Notes under the pieces: model-generated
The model's input: the letters and a program-made list of their open reading frames with translations, nothing else
Database searches by the model: none
What the model was told of the DNA's origin: nothing
Origin: Tunturibacter psychrotolerans
GTDB taxonomy: Bacteria; Acidobacteriota; Terriglobia; Terriglobales; Acidobacteriaceae
Assembly: GCF_040359615.1 (NCBI RefSeq)
Contig: NZ_CP132942.1
Location: 2,728,001-2,792,000, forward strand
Length of the DNA: 64,000 nucleotides
Reading direction: 5' to 3'
Program-made: the position numbers and the translations under genes
Part shown: piece by piece, positions 35,956-44,724 of the stretch
Position numbering within the stretch: the stretch's first letter is position 1
Layout of the letters: the number at the start of each line of letters is the position of its first letter

Positions 35956-37881
35956 CTAGTGAAGCGAAGGATAGGAACGTAACTGGGGATACCACGTAAG
36001 CTGCACTGCGGTCGAAGTATTCTTCTGAAGCCCTGGCATGTAGACCGGCGCCTTCCATTGCTCGTACTGAAACCATGCGTTTAGCTCGACGTCTTTTCCC
36101 AGTCGTTTCACCACGCTTGCCTTGTACTGGTTCTGCGTCGTTCCGCCGGGAATAAAGTTCGCAGGCGTCTTCTTATTCAAATATTCCAGTTGAACCCACT
36201 CGTTGCCCGATAGATGATAGGTCAGCCACGCCTGGCCACCCTTGGCCTCACGTCCAATCCAGTCCCCCATGATGAATCCCTTATTCGTATAGCCCTGCTT
36301 TTGAATGGTCTCCCAATAGGCAAATTGGCCGAGATGGGCCGACGAAACGCCCGGGTCAGTCGAGACAGCTTCCACCCTGAAATCCAACGCCCTGAGCCCG
36401 GGAATCTGCGAAAGATAGAGACCAGTTCTGTAAGACGCCCGGCGCGGAGCACTGATCGGCGTCACATCGTCATGCGAGATCGAGTCCACCACGAACGTCA
36501 CGTATTTACGCAGGAAGGGAAGCCGGTACGAAGCATTGAAGTCGCTGAAACGTGCACCTGGGTCATCTCGACCTTGCTTCTCATCCCCAACCGTATCGTT
36601 CGGATCAAAGAAGCCCTTGAGAAAGAGGTGCAGGTTCACTGGCGCGTGTCCCGCACCACCGAAGATGATGGTCCGCGAAAAAGCGAACTCGAAGTTGTCC
36701 GTCGGACGGAACGAGAACATCTCCGAGTGCACCCAGGGAGCGCGTGGAACCGTATGCCCCTTCAGGCTGCCGTAGAAAAAGTCATAGCGGAGGGGGCCCA
36801 TGATCTTTGAGACAAAAGGAATATAAAGCGGTTCCACCCGGTTGATGCGAAACGAGTAGATGTTCTCTGCATTGTTCGACCACGCCATCGAGCTGCCTGC
36901 CGCCGGCCCCAACCATGCGTCGCTCTTGCCCCCGGAGACCTCATGCCCAAGCACATGCACCGACGCATACGCCTCTACCAGGCGAAACGGATTCTCCTCC
37001 ACAATCGGACCCAGCGGAATCGTGGGCTGACGTTCAGGAGGATAGGGATCGATGAAGTCGTTGATCGACAGAAGCATCGCCAGGTCGTTAGAGTATCCCG
37101 TCGCCGACGGCGCGTGTTGATACTCGCCGCGCACATAGAGCGAAACCGGCCCCCACTCCTCAACCGTGGATGCTCCTGCAATCGCGTTAAAGCCGGTCTG
37201 GTACGGTCTCCCGTAGTCATTGCTGATCGTCTGGCCAAGATGATAGCTGTCATTCAGAATCGGTCCGTCGATCCCCACCACCCGCGTGTACGACGAATCC
37301 AGTCCGTAGACGATGTTGCGCGAGATCAGGCCGCCGTCAGGATCCTCTGCGCTCAGGTAGTACAACAGCTTCGTCAGAATCGACTGAGCCTGCTCATTGT
37401 CGCTGTTGACGATGTCGCTCTGCGATTTTTGGAGCATGTGCAGAACGCTTCGTCGCGTATAGGGCCGCATGCTGAGGAACATCGTGTTGCAGAAGCCCAT
37501 CGAGTAGAGCCTCGACAACTCCGGATACACCCAGCTGTCGACGGGAATATAAGTCGACCCCAGCCAATCCGTCGGCTCCTTCGGTTCCTGAGGAGCGTAG
37601 CCGGGATAAGCGACGTAAGGTTTTTCTGGAGTCGTTTGCGCCGGCACTACGACCGGCGGAGGTGTCGGCGCGGGAACCGGTAAACTGGGCATCGGGGCCT
37701 GCGATGGCGGCGGCTGTACCGCGTACGGCGGTTCGCTCGGTAGGGATCCGGCGGGAGCAGGTGTCGGGGCAGGATTGGAGGTGGGAGGGGACGCGGGAGG
37801 GGGCGTTGGCGTCTGCGCGATCGCTGTCGATGCGGCCCATACACTCAGCACCGCAAAACAAAGAGAAGCTTTGGTCCGCAC
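35956..37881 (-). CDS. Capsule-assembly Wzi-family outer-membrane protein
   Basis: 641 residues. Signal peptide about 1-22 (STAIAQ). A Pro-rich linker of about 70 residues (TPTPPPASPPTSNPAPTPAP and on) precedes a Wzi-like beta-barrel starting near STYIPVDSWVYPELSRLYSM, the conserved first helix/strand. It ends YKASVVKRLGKDVELNAWFQ and VQLTWYPQ. Wzi anchors group 1 capsule or EPS to the surface. The Pro-rich linker is longer than in E. coli Wzi (about 480 aa), as in many Acidobacteria. It is the first gene of the EPS block, 108 bp upstream of the Wzc-like gene. Confidence 0.88.
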   Translation of the reverse strand: MRTKASLCFAVLSVWAASTAIAQTPTPPPASPPTSNPAPTPAPAGSLPSEPPYAVQPPPSQAPMPSLPVPAPTPPPVVVPAQTTPEKPYVAYPGYAPQEPKEPTDWLGSTYIPVDSWVYPELSRLYSMGFCNTMFLSMRPYTRRSVLHMLQKSQSDIVNSDNEQAQSILTKLLYYLSAEDPDGGLISRNIVYGLDSSYTRVVGIDGPILNDSYHLGQTISNDYGRPYQTGFNAIAGASTVEEWGPVSLYVRGEYQHAPSATGYSNDLAMLLSINDFIDPYPPERQPTIPLGPIVEENPFRLVEAYASVHVLGHEVSGGKSDAWLGPAAGSSMAWSNNAENIYSFRINRVEPLYIPFVSKIMGPLRYDFFYGSLKGHTVPRAPWVHSEMFSFRPTDNFEFAFSRTIIFGGAGHAPVNLHLFLKGFFDPNDTVGDEKQGRDDPGARFSDFNASYRLPFLRKYVTFVVDSISHDDVTPISAPRRASYRTGLYLSQIPGLRALDFRVEAVSTDPGVSSAHLGQFAYWETIQKQGYTNKGFIMGDWIGREAKGGQAWLTYHLSGNEWVQLEYLNKKTPANFIPGGTTQNQYKASVVKRLGKDVELNAWFQYEQWKAPVYMPGLQKNTSTAVQLTWYPQLRSYPSLH

Positions 37882-37970
37882 TTACACCTCAATCCCGGGG
37901 CCTGAACGCCGACACCAGTGTAACCGCCCGCAACTTCCGGCTCGCAGTTACCAACTAATGACCCTGCAGC

Positions 37971-38843
37971 TCATTTAGACGATGAAATGCGCGTGCGAAG
38001 CCGCTCTCCAGCTTTTTCCAGCCAAGCCTCCGTACAGACCTTGCGGCCAAGCAGAAAGCTCTTCATCTGCGCCAGCGGATCGTCGGTGGAGTCTTTCCGC
38101 ACTCCTTCCGCCCGATATCCTTTGCATTCAATCAGGACCGGACCGCCGCCACCTCGGATTCGTCCTAACGACTCCTGAGTCACCCGGTACAGAGCCACCG
38201 CATCGTTCGCATCCACAGGAAATCCCGGCATACCCCAGCCGCGTGCCTTCGCGCTTAGTTGGCGCACTCCGCCCTCATCTTTTTCGTCACTCGGCAAGAC
38301 AACAAAGATCATCGGCAGCTCCAGCTTCGAAGCAGTCTGGAGGACCTGTCGCCACTCCTTTTTACCCGGCTGGTCGTGGCCAACATAAGCGACGACCAAG
38401 CTTCCGCGCTTCAGCGTCTTGAACGAGAGAGCGGCCCCCATCGCCATCGTCAGCCGGTTGCCCACATCGTCAACCCAAGGCAGAACGCGCGCCAGCGCAC
38501 CCTCCCTCGCCAGCTTCGCCCCGTCGATCTTCCCTTCATGAAACTCCGCGACACGCCTCAGCAGGGAATCGAGCTGCGCCTTCGACGGCGCACCCGAGAT
38601 CAGATCCATTACCACTCCAGCCTGCGAGTCGCTCACCAGATCCCCCGGCAGCAGTTCAAGAGCCGTGCTCACCCGGCAGGCCTCCTGCCCTCGGGTCGAC
38701 CGCAGCTTTTGTCGCCCCTTCACGCCCTTCTGCAATCCCCGAATGTGTTCATCCAAAGCTCGGGCATCTGCCATCACTCCATACATCTGCAGCAGCTTCT
38801 TATTCGGCACCAAGGGATTCTCGTACGACCCTGCTTTGCTCAA
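37971..38843 (-). CDS. Pyruvate dehydrogenase E1-alpha-like protein lacking the thiamine diphosphate motif
   Basis: About 290 residues that look like the E1-alpha fold of 2-oxo acid dehydrogenases: LLQMYGVMADARALDEHI (helix before the active site), STRGQEACRVSTALELLPGD, and late HDQPGKKEWRQVLQTASKLELPMIFVV. The GDG-x(n)-NN thiamine diphosphate/Mg motif of E1-alpha is replaced by VGHDQPGKKEW, and the conserved substrate His region is altered. It is therefore probably catalytically inactive, or uses another cofactor. Start TTG 38843 is chosen from GGAGGG 5 nt upstream; TTG 38867 lacks an SD. It sits after aceE, separated by a terminator, so its role may be regulatory. Function not established. 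Confidence 0.7.
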   Translation of the reverse strand: MSKAGSYENPLVPNKKLLQMYGVMADARALDEHIRGLQKGVKGRQKLRSTRGQEACRVSTALELLPGDLVSDSQAGVVMDLISGAPSKAQLDSLLRRVAEFHEGKIDGAKLAREGALARVLPWVDDVGNRLTMAMGAALSFKTLKRGSLVVAYVGHDQPGKKEWRQVLQTASKLELPMIFVVLPSDEKDEGGVRQLSAKARGWGMPGFPVDANDAVALYRVTQESLGRIRGGGGPVLIECKGYRAEGVRKDSTDDPLAQMKSFLLGRKVCTEAWLEKAGERLRTRISSSK

Positions 38844-38877
38844 CCAACCCTCCAGGCAAATCTCCAATTACAAAACG

Positions 38878-38902
38878 AGAGGGTCCCCCGAAGGAACCCT
38901 CT
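38878..38902 (-). terminator. aceE terminator
   Basis: AGAGGGTTCC / GGGGACCCTCT (minus strand, one bulge) with a TTCG loop is followed by CGTTTTG, 26 bp after the aceE stop. It precedes the TTG start of the E1-like gene, which may therefore depend on read-through or its own promoter. Confidence 0.75.
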
Positions 38903-38927
38903 TCGCCATCAAGCCGTTGAAAAGACC

Positions 38928-41603
38928 CTAGGCACGCGCCGGATCAGCCGCATCGACATCCAGACCAAGCTCGCCCATCGCCTTCTGCGCTGCTTTCGCT
39001 TTGAACTTGCCGTCACGCGCCAGCTTCGACAGCGTCGCTCCGACAATCGCCTCAGCACTTACTTCAAAGTGTCTGCGCAGATGCTCGCGGTTATCGCTGC
39101 GACCGAAGCCATCCGTCCCGAGCGTAACAAGCCGCGAAGGCAACCACGGCGATAGCAGATCCGGCACCGACTTCATGTAGTCGCTCGTAGCAATAATCGG
39201 TCCGGCCGAAGTTCCAAGCGCCTGCAGCACATACGGCACCTTCTCCTTCTCGGCAGGATGCAGCCGATTCCATCGCTCCACCGCCAGCGCATCCCGCCGC
39301 AACTCGGTATAGCTGGTCACACTCCACACATCGGCGTGCACGTTGTACTTCGAAGCCAGAATCTCCTGCGCCCTTAGCACCTCGTTCAGGATCGGCCCGC
39401 TGCCAAACAGCTGCCCCGTCGCCTCACCACTCGCAGGCTTCAGCTTGTACATTCCGCGCAGGATTCCCTCAGTGGAGCCCTCCGGCATCGCTGGCATCGT
39501 ATAGTCTTCGTTGTACATCGTGATGTAGTAGAAGCAGTCTTCGCCCTTCTCATACATCCGACGAATCCCATCCTGAATGACCACCGCTAGCTCATACACG
39601 TACGCGGGATCGTAGGTCACGCAAGTCGGCACCGTGCTGGCGAGCACGATGCTGTGCCCATCCTGATGCTGCAGTCCCTCACCAAGCATTGTCGTACGCC
39701 CAGCTGTTCCGCCCATCAAAAAACCCTTGCCACGCGAGTCGGCAAACGCCCATACCATATCTCCGATGCGCTGAAATCCGAACATCGAGTAGTACATGTA
39801 GAAGGGAATCGTCGGCACTTTGTAGTTCACATACGCCGTGCCCGCCGCGGTAAACGAGGCCATCGCCCCCGCCTCCGTAATCCCTTCCTCGAGAATCTGA
39901 CCATCCTTGTCCTCGCGGTAGTAGAGCAGCATATCCGCATCATGCGGCTCGTACTTTTGACCCTCGGGCGCGTAGATACCCACCTGCCGAATCGCCGACT
40001 CCAGCCCAAACGTCCTGCCTTCGTCCGGCACGATCGGCACAATCAGCTTTCCAATCGCCGGGTCCTTCATCAAGTGCCGCAGGATGCTCACGAATCCCAT
40101 CGTCGTCGACACCGCACGTTTATTCGAACCCGCCGTCCACTCGCCAAAGTACTCGATCCCCGGTGCTTTGAAGTCGATCTTCGGCACCTCGCGCGTCGGC
40201 AGATATCCTCCAAGTTCCTTTCGCCGCTCCTGCATATAAACAATCTCAGGAGAACTCTGCGCCGGACGATAAGGCGTACCTGACTTCGCCGCCTCCTCCG
40301 GGATCGGAATCTCAAATCGCTTCACAAACGCCGCCAGCCCATCATCCGCCAGCTTCTTCTCCGAGTGCGTCGCATTCCTGCTCTGCGCCGAACCCAGCCC
40401 ATGGCCCTTCACCGTCTTGGCCAGAATGACCGTCGGTCCGCCCTTATGCTCGGCCGCTCGCTTGTATGCGTTGTAGATCTTCGTGTGGTCGTGCCCACCG
40501 CGATGCAGCAACCCAAGCTCGTCATCGCTCATATCCTTTACCAGCTCCAACAGCTCCGGATACTTCCCAAAGAAGTTTTCTCGCAGGTAAGCCCCACCCT
40601 TGGCTTTGAAGGTCTGGTACTCGCCATCGACGCACTCTTCCATGCGTCGCAGCAGCAGCCCCGTATGGTCGCGCTCAAACAGCGCATCCCAATCCGAGCC
40701 CCACACCACCTTGATTACATTCCATCCAGCGCCGCGGAACACGCCTTCCAGCTCATCGATGATCCGCTTGTTGCCGCGCACCGGTCCGTCCAGCCGCTGC
40801 AGGTTGCAGTTCACCACGAAGATCAGGTTATCCAGCTTCTCGCGCGCCGCGACGGAGATCGCCCCAAGGCTATCGACCTCGTCCGTCTCGCCATCGCCCA
40901 CGAACGCCCACACCTTGCGTTCGGTCGGCTCAATCAGTTTCCGGTTCTCCAGATACCGCATGAACCGCGCCTGATAGATGGCATTCAACGGCCCAATTCC
41001 CATCGACACTGTAGGGAAGTTCCAGAAGTTCGGCATCAGCCAGGGATGCGGATACGAGCTTAGCCCCGGCGTTTCCCGCAGTTCGTGGCGAAAGTTCTTC
41101 AGACGGTCGTCATCGAATCGCCCTTCCAGATAGGCTCGCGCATACACTCCCGGCGAAGCGTGACCCTGAAAGTAAATGAAGTCTCCCGGCTGTTCGTACC
41201 CGCCTGCCGTGTACTTGGCGTGGAAAAAGTGATTAAACCCAACCTCCAACAAAGTAGCCAGCGAGGAGTACGTCGAGATGTGGCCGCCAATCCCGGCGTC
41301 CTTTTTATTCTGACCATGAACCATCGCCATCGCATTCCAGCGAATCAGGCTCTCGACCCTGCGCTCCAGCGCTCTGTCGCCTGGATACGGAACTTCATCG
41401 TGTTTCGGAATAGTGTTGCGATACGGTGTCGTCAGTTCGCTCGGCGTCGGCACTCCTGCTTCGTGTGCGCGCTTGCGCAGAGCCTCCAGTAGCTCGGAGC
41501 CCTGCTCCCAGTCAGCGGCAACGACGTCGTCAAACGCCTCAATCCACTCCGAGACCTCGGCGGTAAAGTCCTGTTTGGCGGCTTCTTCCAGTTTCGTTGT
41601 CAT
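38928..41603 (-). CDS. aceE: Pyruvate dehydrogenase E1 component, homodimeric AceE type
   Basis: 891 residues, starting MTTKLEEAAKQDF. It carries the homodimeric E1 hallmarks: HISTYSSLATLLEVGFNHF, the thiamine diphosphate motif FVGDGETDEVDSLGAI with the following NLIFVVNCNLQRLDGPVRG, and the transketolase-type C-terminal half (YYITMYNEDYTMPAMPEG, VTSYTELRRDAL). It decarboxylates pyruvate and reductively acetylates E2 lipoate; E2/E3 are not in the window. ATG 41603 was chosen from the start of the E. coli-like alignment; the longer frame to 41816 runs through the repeat element and is not coding. Confidence 0.97.
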   Translation of the reverse strand: MTTKLEEAAKQDFTAEVSEWIEAFDDVVAADWEQGSELLEALRKRAHEAGVPTPSELTTPYRNTIPKHDEVPYPGDRALERRVESLIRWNAMAMVHGQNKKDAGIGGHISTYSSLATLLEVGFNHFFHAKYTAGGYEQPGDFIYFQGHASPGVYARAYLEGRFDDDRLKNFRHELRETPGLSSYPHPWLMPNFWNFPTVSMGIGPLNAIYQARFMRYLENRKLIEPTERKVWAFVGDGETDEVDSLGAISVAAREKLDNLIFVVNCNLQRLDGPVRGNKRIIDELEGVFRGAGWNVIKVVWGSDWDALFERDHTGLLLRRMEECVDGEYQTFKAKGGAYLRENFFGKYPELLELVKDMSDDELGLLHRGGHDHTKIYNAYKRAAEHKGGPTVILAKTVKGHGLGSAQSRNATHSEKKLADDGLAAFVKRFEIPIPEEAAKSGTPYRPAQSSPEIVYMQERRKELGGYLPTREVPKIDFKAPGIEYFGEWTAGSNKRAVSTTMGFVSILRHLMKDPAIGKLIVPIVPDEGRTFGLESAIRQVGIYAPEGQKYEPHDADMLLYYREDKDGQILEEGITEAGAMASFTAAGTAYVNYKVPTIPFYMYYSMFGFQRIGDMVWAFADSRGKGFLMGGTAGRTTMLGEGLQHQDGHSIVLASTVPTCVTYDPAYVYELAVVIQDGIRRMYEKGEDCFYYITMYNEDYTMPAMPEGSTEGILRGMYKLKPASGEATGQLFGSGPILNEVLRAQEILASKYNVHADVWSVTSYTELRRDALAVERWNRLHPAEKEKVPYVLQALGTSAGPIIATSDYMKSVPDLLSPWLPSRLVTLGTDGFGRSDNREHLRRHFEVSAEAIVGATLSKLARDGKFKAKAAQKAMGELGLDVDAADPARA

Positions 41604-41665
41604 AAGTCTTCTCGCACTCCCACGCTTATAACGATATAAGGCTTGCTCGAAAACGTCATCTACCC

Positions 41666-41859
41666 GCCGGACGGACCTCCTGCGCGGAGGGCGGTCACTT
41701 CGTGACGTGTTTACCTTTTCTTGACAACCCCAACCTCGCCAGTCCTCCCGTTGGTCGGAATCAAGAGCCGAGCAACGCGAGGCCCCGTACAGCTTGCCCC
41801 ACCCAAACCGGTACACAAGTCACGAAGTGACCGCCCTCCGCGCAGGAGGCCCGTCCGGC
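41666..41859. repeat. 194-bp inverted-repeat element (41-bp arms, one mismatch)
   Basis: The left arm (41666-41706) and right arm (41819-41859) are inverted copies of each other over 41 bp with a single mismatch; each has GCGCGGAGGGCGGTCACTTC and the CACGAAGTGAC end. The 112-bp centre contains CTCCCGTTGGTCGG paired loosely with CCGAGCAACGCGAGG. It lies between aceE and the convergent-side 3' end of argJ, ending 13 bp from the argJ stop. A degraded relative is at 22389-22520. It could form a very stable cruciform or RNA hairpin and looks like a non-autonomous dispersed element (MITE/REP-like). Confidence 0.8.
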
Positions 41860-41871
41860 AGGACATCGCCT

Positions 41872-43110
41872 TTAAGACGAATAATCCGCATTAATCCGCA
41901 CATACTCTTCCGTCAGATCACACGTCAGAAACCGGCACTCCGCCTCACCCAGCCCAAGGTCAATCGTGATCGTGTAATCCCTCGCCTGCATCTCCGCATG
42001 CGCCGCCTCCTTCTGAAAGGCAGCCGACCGCACCCCCAGCTCAAACACCGGCTGCGCCCCAATCGTGATATTCACCAGCGCCGGGTCGAACGCCACCCCA
42101 CTGTATCCCGCCGCCGCCAGCAGCCGCCCCCAGTTCGGGTCCGCACTCGACCAGGCCGTCTTGCACAGCGGCGAGTGAGCAATCGCCTTCGCAATCTGCT
42201 TTGCCTCCGCCTCTGTCCGCGCGCCGGTGATATGCAGTGTCACCACATGCCCCACGCCTTCGCCGTCGTCCACTATCTGATACGCAAGCGATCCGCATAC
42301 CAACTTCAAAGCGTTCGCAAATGGCTCCTGCGTGCGCGCATCCAGCTTCACCCCACTCGCTCCACTGGCCAGCAACAGCACTGTATCGTTGGTCGAAGTA
42401 TCCCCATCAATCGAGATCGAATTGAAGCTGCGCTCCACCGCAGGCTCCAGCAACCCGCGTAGCTGCTCGCTCTCCGCCGCGATGTCGCTGAACAGATAAA
42501 CCAGCATCGTTGCATGCGCCGGTCCCACTGGCCCTCCAAGCTGAGGATGGATCATTCCCGCGCCCTTCGCCACGCCGAAGATCCGCACCTCAACTCCATC
42601 GACGTCGACAGAAGCTCTCGCCACCTTCATCTTCGTATCAGTGGTCATAATGGCCTGCGCAAATGAATCCGCGTGCTCCGGCGTCGCGCCCATCACCTGC
42701 TCCAACTCAGGCAGCACAGCGAGGACCTTCTCCGCCGGAAAGGGAACTCCGATGATTCCTGTCGAGGAAGGGAACACTTCGTCGAAGATGCAGTGAAATC
42801 TCTCCGCTGCCGCTACGCACGTCTGGACGCACGCGTCTACTCCCGGCTGTCCGGTCGCGCAGTTTGCATTTCCCGCATTCACCAGCACCACGCTCACGCG
42901 ACCACCGGTCGAAGCCATATGCCGCCGCCCAACGGTTACCGGGGCCGCCACGACTTGGTTCTTCGTAAACATCGCTGCGCCATTTGCACCCTTGGCCGCA
43001 ACCGCGACGGCGACATCCGCGTTGCCGCTAACCTTGATTCCCGCCTTTACCGCACCCCACACAAATCCCTGTGGCAGCCCCTGCGTCTTCAAAATCTGCT
43101 CATTCTCCAT
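41872..43110 (-). CDS. argJ: Bifunctional ornithine acetyltransferase/N-acetylglutamate synthase ArgJ
   Basis: A 412-residue Ntn-type self-cleaving enzyme. Signatures are the cleavage-site Thr context GAGMIHPQLGGPVGPAHATM (the family cleaves before the Thr in an AHATM-type block), VNAGNANCATGQPG, and the C-terminal SADPNWGRLLAAAGYSGVAF with EYVRINADY. It transfers acetyl from N-acetylornithine to glutamate, recycling acetyl groups in arginine synthesis, in the cytosol. The GHIHP substrate signature is intact. It is monocistronic, with no other arg gene nearby. The long (>500 bp) upstream gap holds no clear gene. Confidence 0.95.
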   Translation of the reverse strand: MENEQILKTQGLPQGFVWGAVKAGIKVSGNADVAVAVAAKGANGAAMFTKNQVVAAPVTVGRRHMASTGGRVSVVLVNAGNANCATGQPGVDACVQTCVAAAERFHCIFDEVFPSSTGIIGVPFPAEKVLAVLPELEQVMGATPEHADSFAQAIMTTDTKMKVARASVDVDGVEVRIFGVAKGAGMIHPQLGGPVGPAHATMLVYLFSDIAAESEQLRGLLEPAVERSFNSISIDGDTSTNDTVLLLASGASGVKLDARTQEPFANALKLVCGSLAYQIVDDGEGVGHVVTLHITGARTEAEAKQIAKAIAHSPLCKTAWSSADPNWGRLLAAAGYSGVAFDPALVNITIGAQPVFELGVRSAAFQKEAAHAEMQARDYTITIDLGLGEAECRFLTCDLTEEYVRINADYSS

Positions 43111-43648
43111 ACCTCTACTCTACAATTCCGCAGCAAAGTGGAAATTCGCCGCCGCATTTGGTCGCCGCAGGTTGCCGCCGTGTGCGCCGTTGCCTTGACC
43201 TCGCCTTGCGGTTGCTTTGCCTTTGCATTTCTAGTTGTCATCCTCGAAGGGGATCTGCTGTCATCCCTCTCGCTCTGAGCAAATAATCCCTTCAACGGAA
43301 AGAGGCATCCACCGCCAACGGCGAGCTGTTGAAACATCCATTCCGCGTCATCCCCGTACAAATCCGCCTCCAAAAACCTGTCAAGCCCCCAAGTCACGAA
43401 AACCCGCGCCAATCCAGCACATTCGCGTGGCGTATGAGTTATGCCCGGTTCGCTACAATAGATAGCAAAGAGAAGCCCCGGCACCCACCGGGGCTTTTCT
43501 TTAGAAAGAGATAAAAACCCGTAACCCATTTATTTGGGCGAATTTGCCTGTAACCCCTTTTGTATGACGATTTTGCAGCGAGACGTTCTTGCAAACTGCA
43601 CAAACAAAAGGTGTTATAGGGGATGCCCCGAGGGAGGTGCCCTCAACC
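43111..43648. other. Gene-poor stretch upstream of argJ with one GC-rich hairpin
   Basis: Frames here are short, unsupported by SD, and mostly shadows. The notable items are the hairpin at 43474-43495, a TACAAT hexamer at 43454-43459 about 15 bp before it, and a short GTGGCGTA match (about 43430) to the start of the AT-rich intergenic repeat. Coding capacity is not convincing. Confidence 0.45.
43474..43495 (+). terminator. Isolated GC-rich terminator hairpin
   Basis: AGCCCCGG / CCGGGGCT with a 6-nt loop is followed by TTTTCTTT on the plus strand, a good Rho-independent terminator. No plus-strand gene ends here, so it may end a small RNA. On the minus strand it could terminate the oxidoreductase gene about 150 bp away. 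Confidence 0.65.
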
Positions 43649-44722
43649 TCAAAAGGCGATCTGCAAGGTGCGGCCCTCGAGCGAACTCTGTCGAGCTAGC
43701 TCAAGCAGTTTTATGGTCCAATACCCGTCCTCGGGCCTAACCGCCAACTCGGCCGTGCCGTTGATCGCATCGCGAACATTGGCATAGTAGTTGCGATAGT
43801 CACCCAGTTCTGTCCTCACCTTCGTCCGGGTCAGCGTGCCGGGGTCGTTCGGGTTAGGGGCAACGGTCAAAGTGCCCCAGTGCTCCTCGGCATCGGCCAG
43901 CCACTCGCCCTGCCCAATGTGAGGCAGCTTTGCTCCGCCAAGCAACGCCGGTTCCTGCGGGTCGAGGCCAAACTTCTTGAAGCTGCCCCGAGTCCCATGC
44001 AGCAGAAAGCGCGGTGCTGCATCGCAAGCCAGCATGCTCGAACGGCAATGCGCACGCATCTTCGGGTACTCCAGCGTGATATCGAACGCATCCTCGATAT
44101 CGGTCGAGTCGCGATCCATCCGGACGCTGGCCGTAATTCCCTGCGGTGCACCAAACAGCGTCAACACCTGGTCCACAAGGTGTGGGCCAAGATCGAAAAG
44201 AAGCCCGTTGCAGCCGTTAGCGCCTTCTTTCCAGGTGTTCTCGCGAGGCATCGGCCGAAAGCGGTCGAAGTGCGACTCGTAGGTCACCAGACGCCCCACC
44301 GATTCGTCCTTCAAAATCTTCACCACGGTCAGAAAATCGCCATCCCAGCGCCGATTGTGAAACGGAGCCAAGACCCGCCGCTGCTTCAACCCGAGTTCTT
44401 TCAGCTCCAAAGCCTCCGCGCTTGTTGCAGCGAACGGCTTATCGACCACCACATGTTTTCCAGCCAACAGAGCCTGTTTCGCAAGATCAAAGTGAGTCTC
44501 ATTCGGAGTTCCAACCACGACAAGCTGGATCGCTGGATCGCTCAAAGCCTCCTCAAACGACCGCAGAATCCGAGCCGAAGGATAAGCCTTCCCAGCCTCA
44601 TCGCCCTTGCGCTGAACAATCGCCTCCAACTTCAGCCCAGGAACAGCGCTCACAAACGGAGCGTGAAACACCTGTCCTGCTAACCCAAACCCAATAATGG
44701 CAACCCCAATCTCACCAGCCAT
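43649..44722 (-). CDS. Gfo/Idh/MocA-family oxidoreductase
   Basis: 357 residues. The N-terminal Rossmann domain (EIGVAIIGFGLAGQVFHAPF) has the G-x-G-x-x-G pattern; EKP-type motif VVVDKPFAATSAEALELKEL contains the conserved Lys; NRRWDGDFLTV follows. The GFO/IDH C-terminal domain extends to the end. Members oxidise or epimerise sugars or inositols with NAD(P). ATG 44722 follows GAGGAG by 6 nt, and the upstream XylB remnant stops 2 bp before it. Carbohydrate metabolism is the likely setting, but substrate is unknown. Confidence 0.88.
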   Translation of the reverse strand: MAGEIGVAIIGFGLAGQVFHAPFVSAVPGLKLEAIVQRKGDEAGKAYPSARILRSFEEALSDPAIQLVVVGTPNETHFDLAKQALLAGKHVVVDKPFAATSAEALELKELGLKQRRVLAPFHNRRWDGDFLTVVKILKDESVGRLVTYESHFDRFRPMPRENTWKEGANGCNGLLFDLGPHLVDQVLTLFGAPQGITASVRMDRDSTDIEDAFDITLEYPKMRAHCRSSMLACDAAPRFLLHGTRGSFKKFGLDPQEPALLGGAKLPHIGQGEWLADAEEHWGTLTVAPNPNDPGTLTRTKVRTELGDYRNYYANVRDAINGTAELAVRPEDGYWTIKLLELARQSSLEGRTLQIAF

Positions 44723-44724
44723 CT

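Noticed and set aside
38867..38867. TTG start for the E1-like gene at 38867
   Set aside because: No SD and placed in the T-rich tail of the aceE terminator; TTG 38843 has GGAGGG at good spacing.
43089..43529. 146-codon minus-strand frame overlapping the argJ 5' end and the hairpin
   Set aside because: Runs through the terminator hairpin and the argJ start; no SD.
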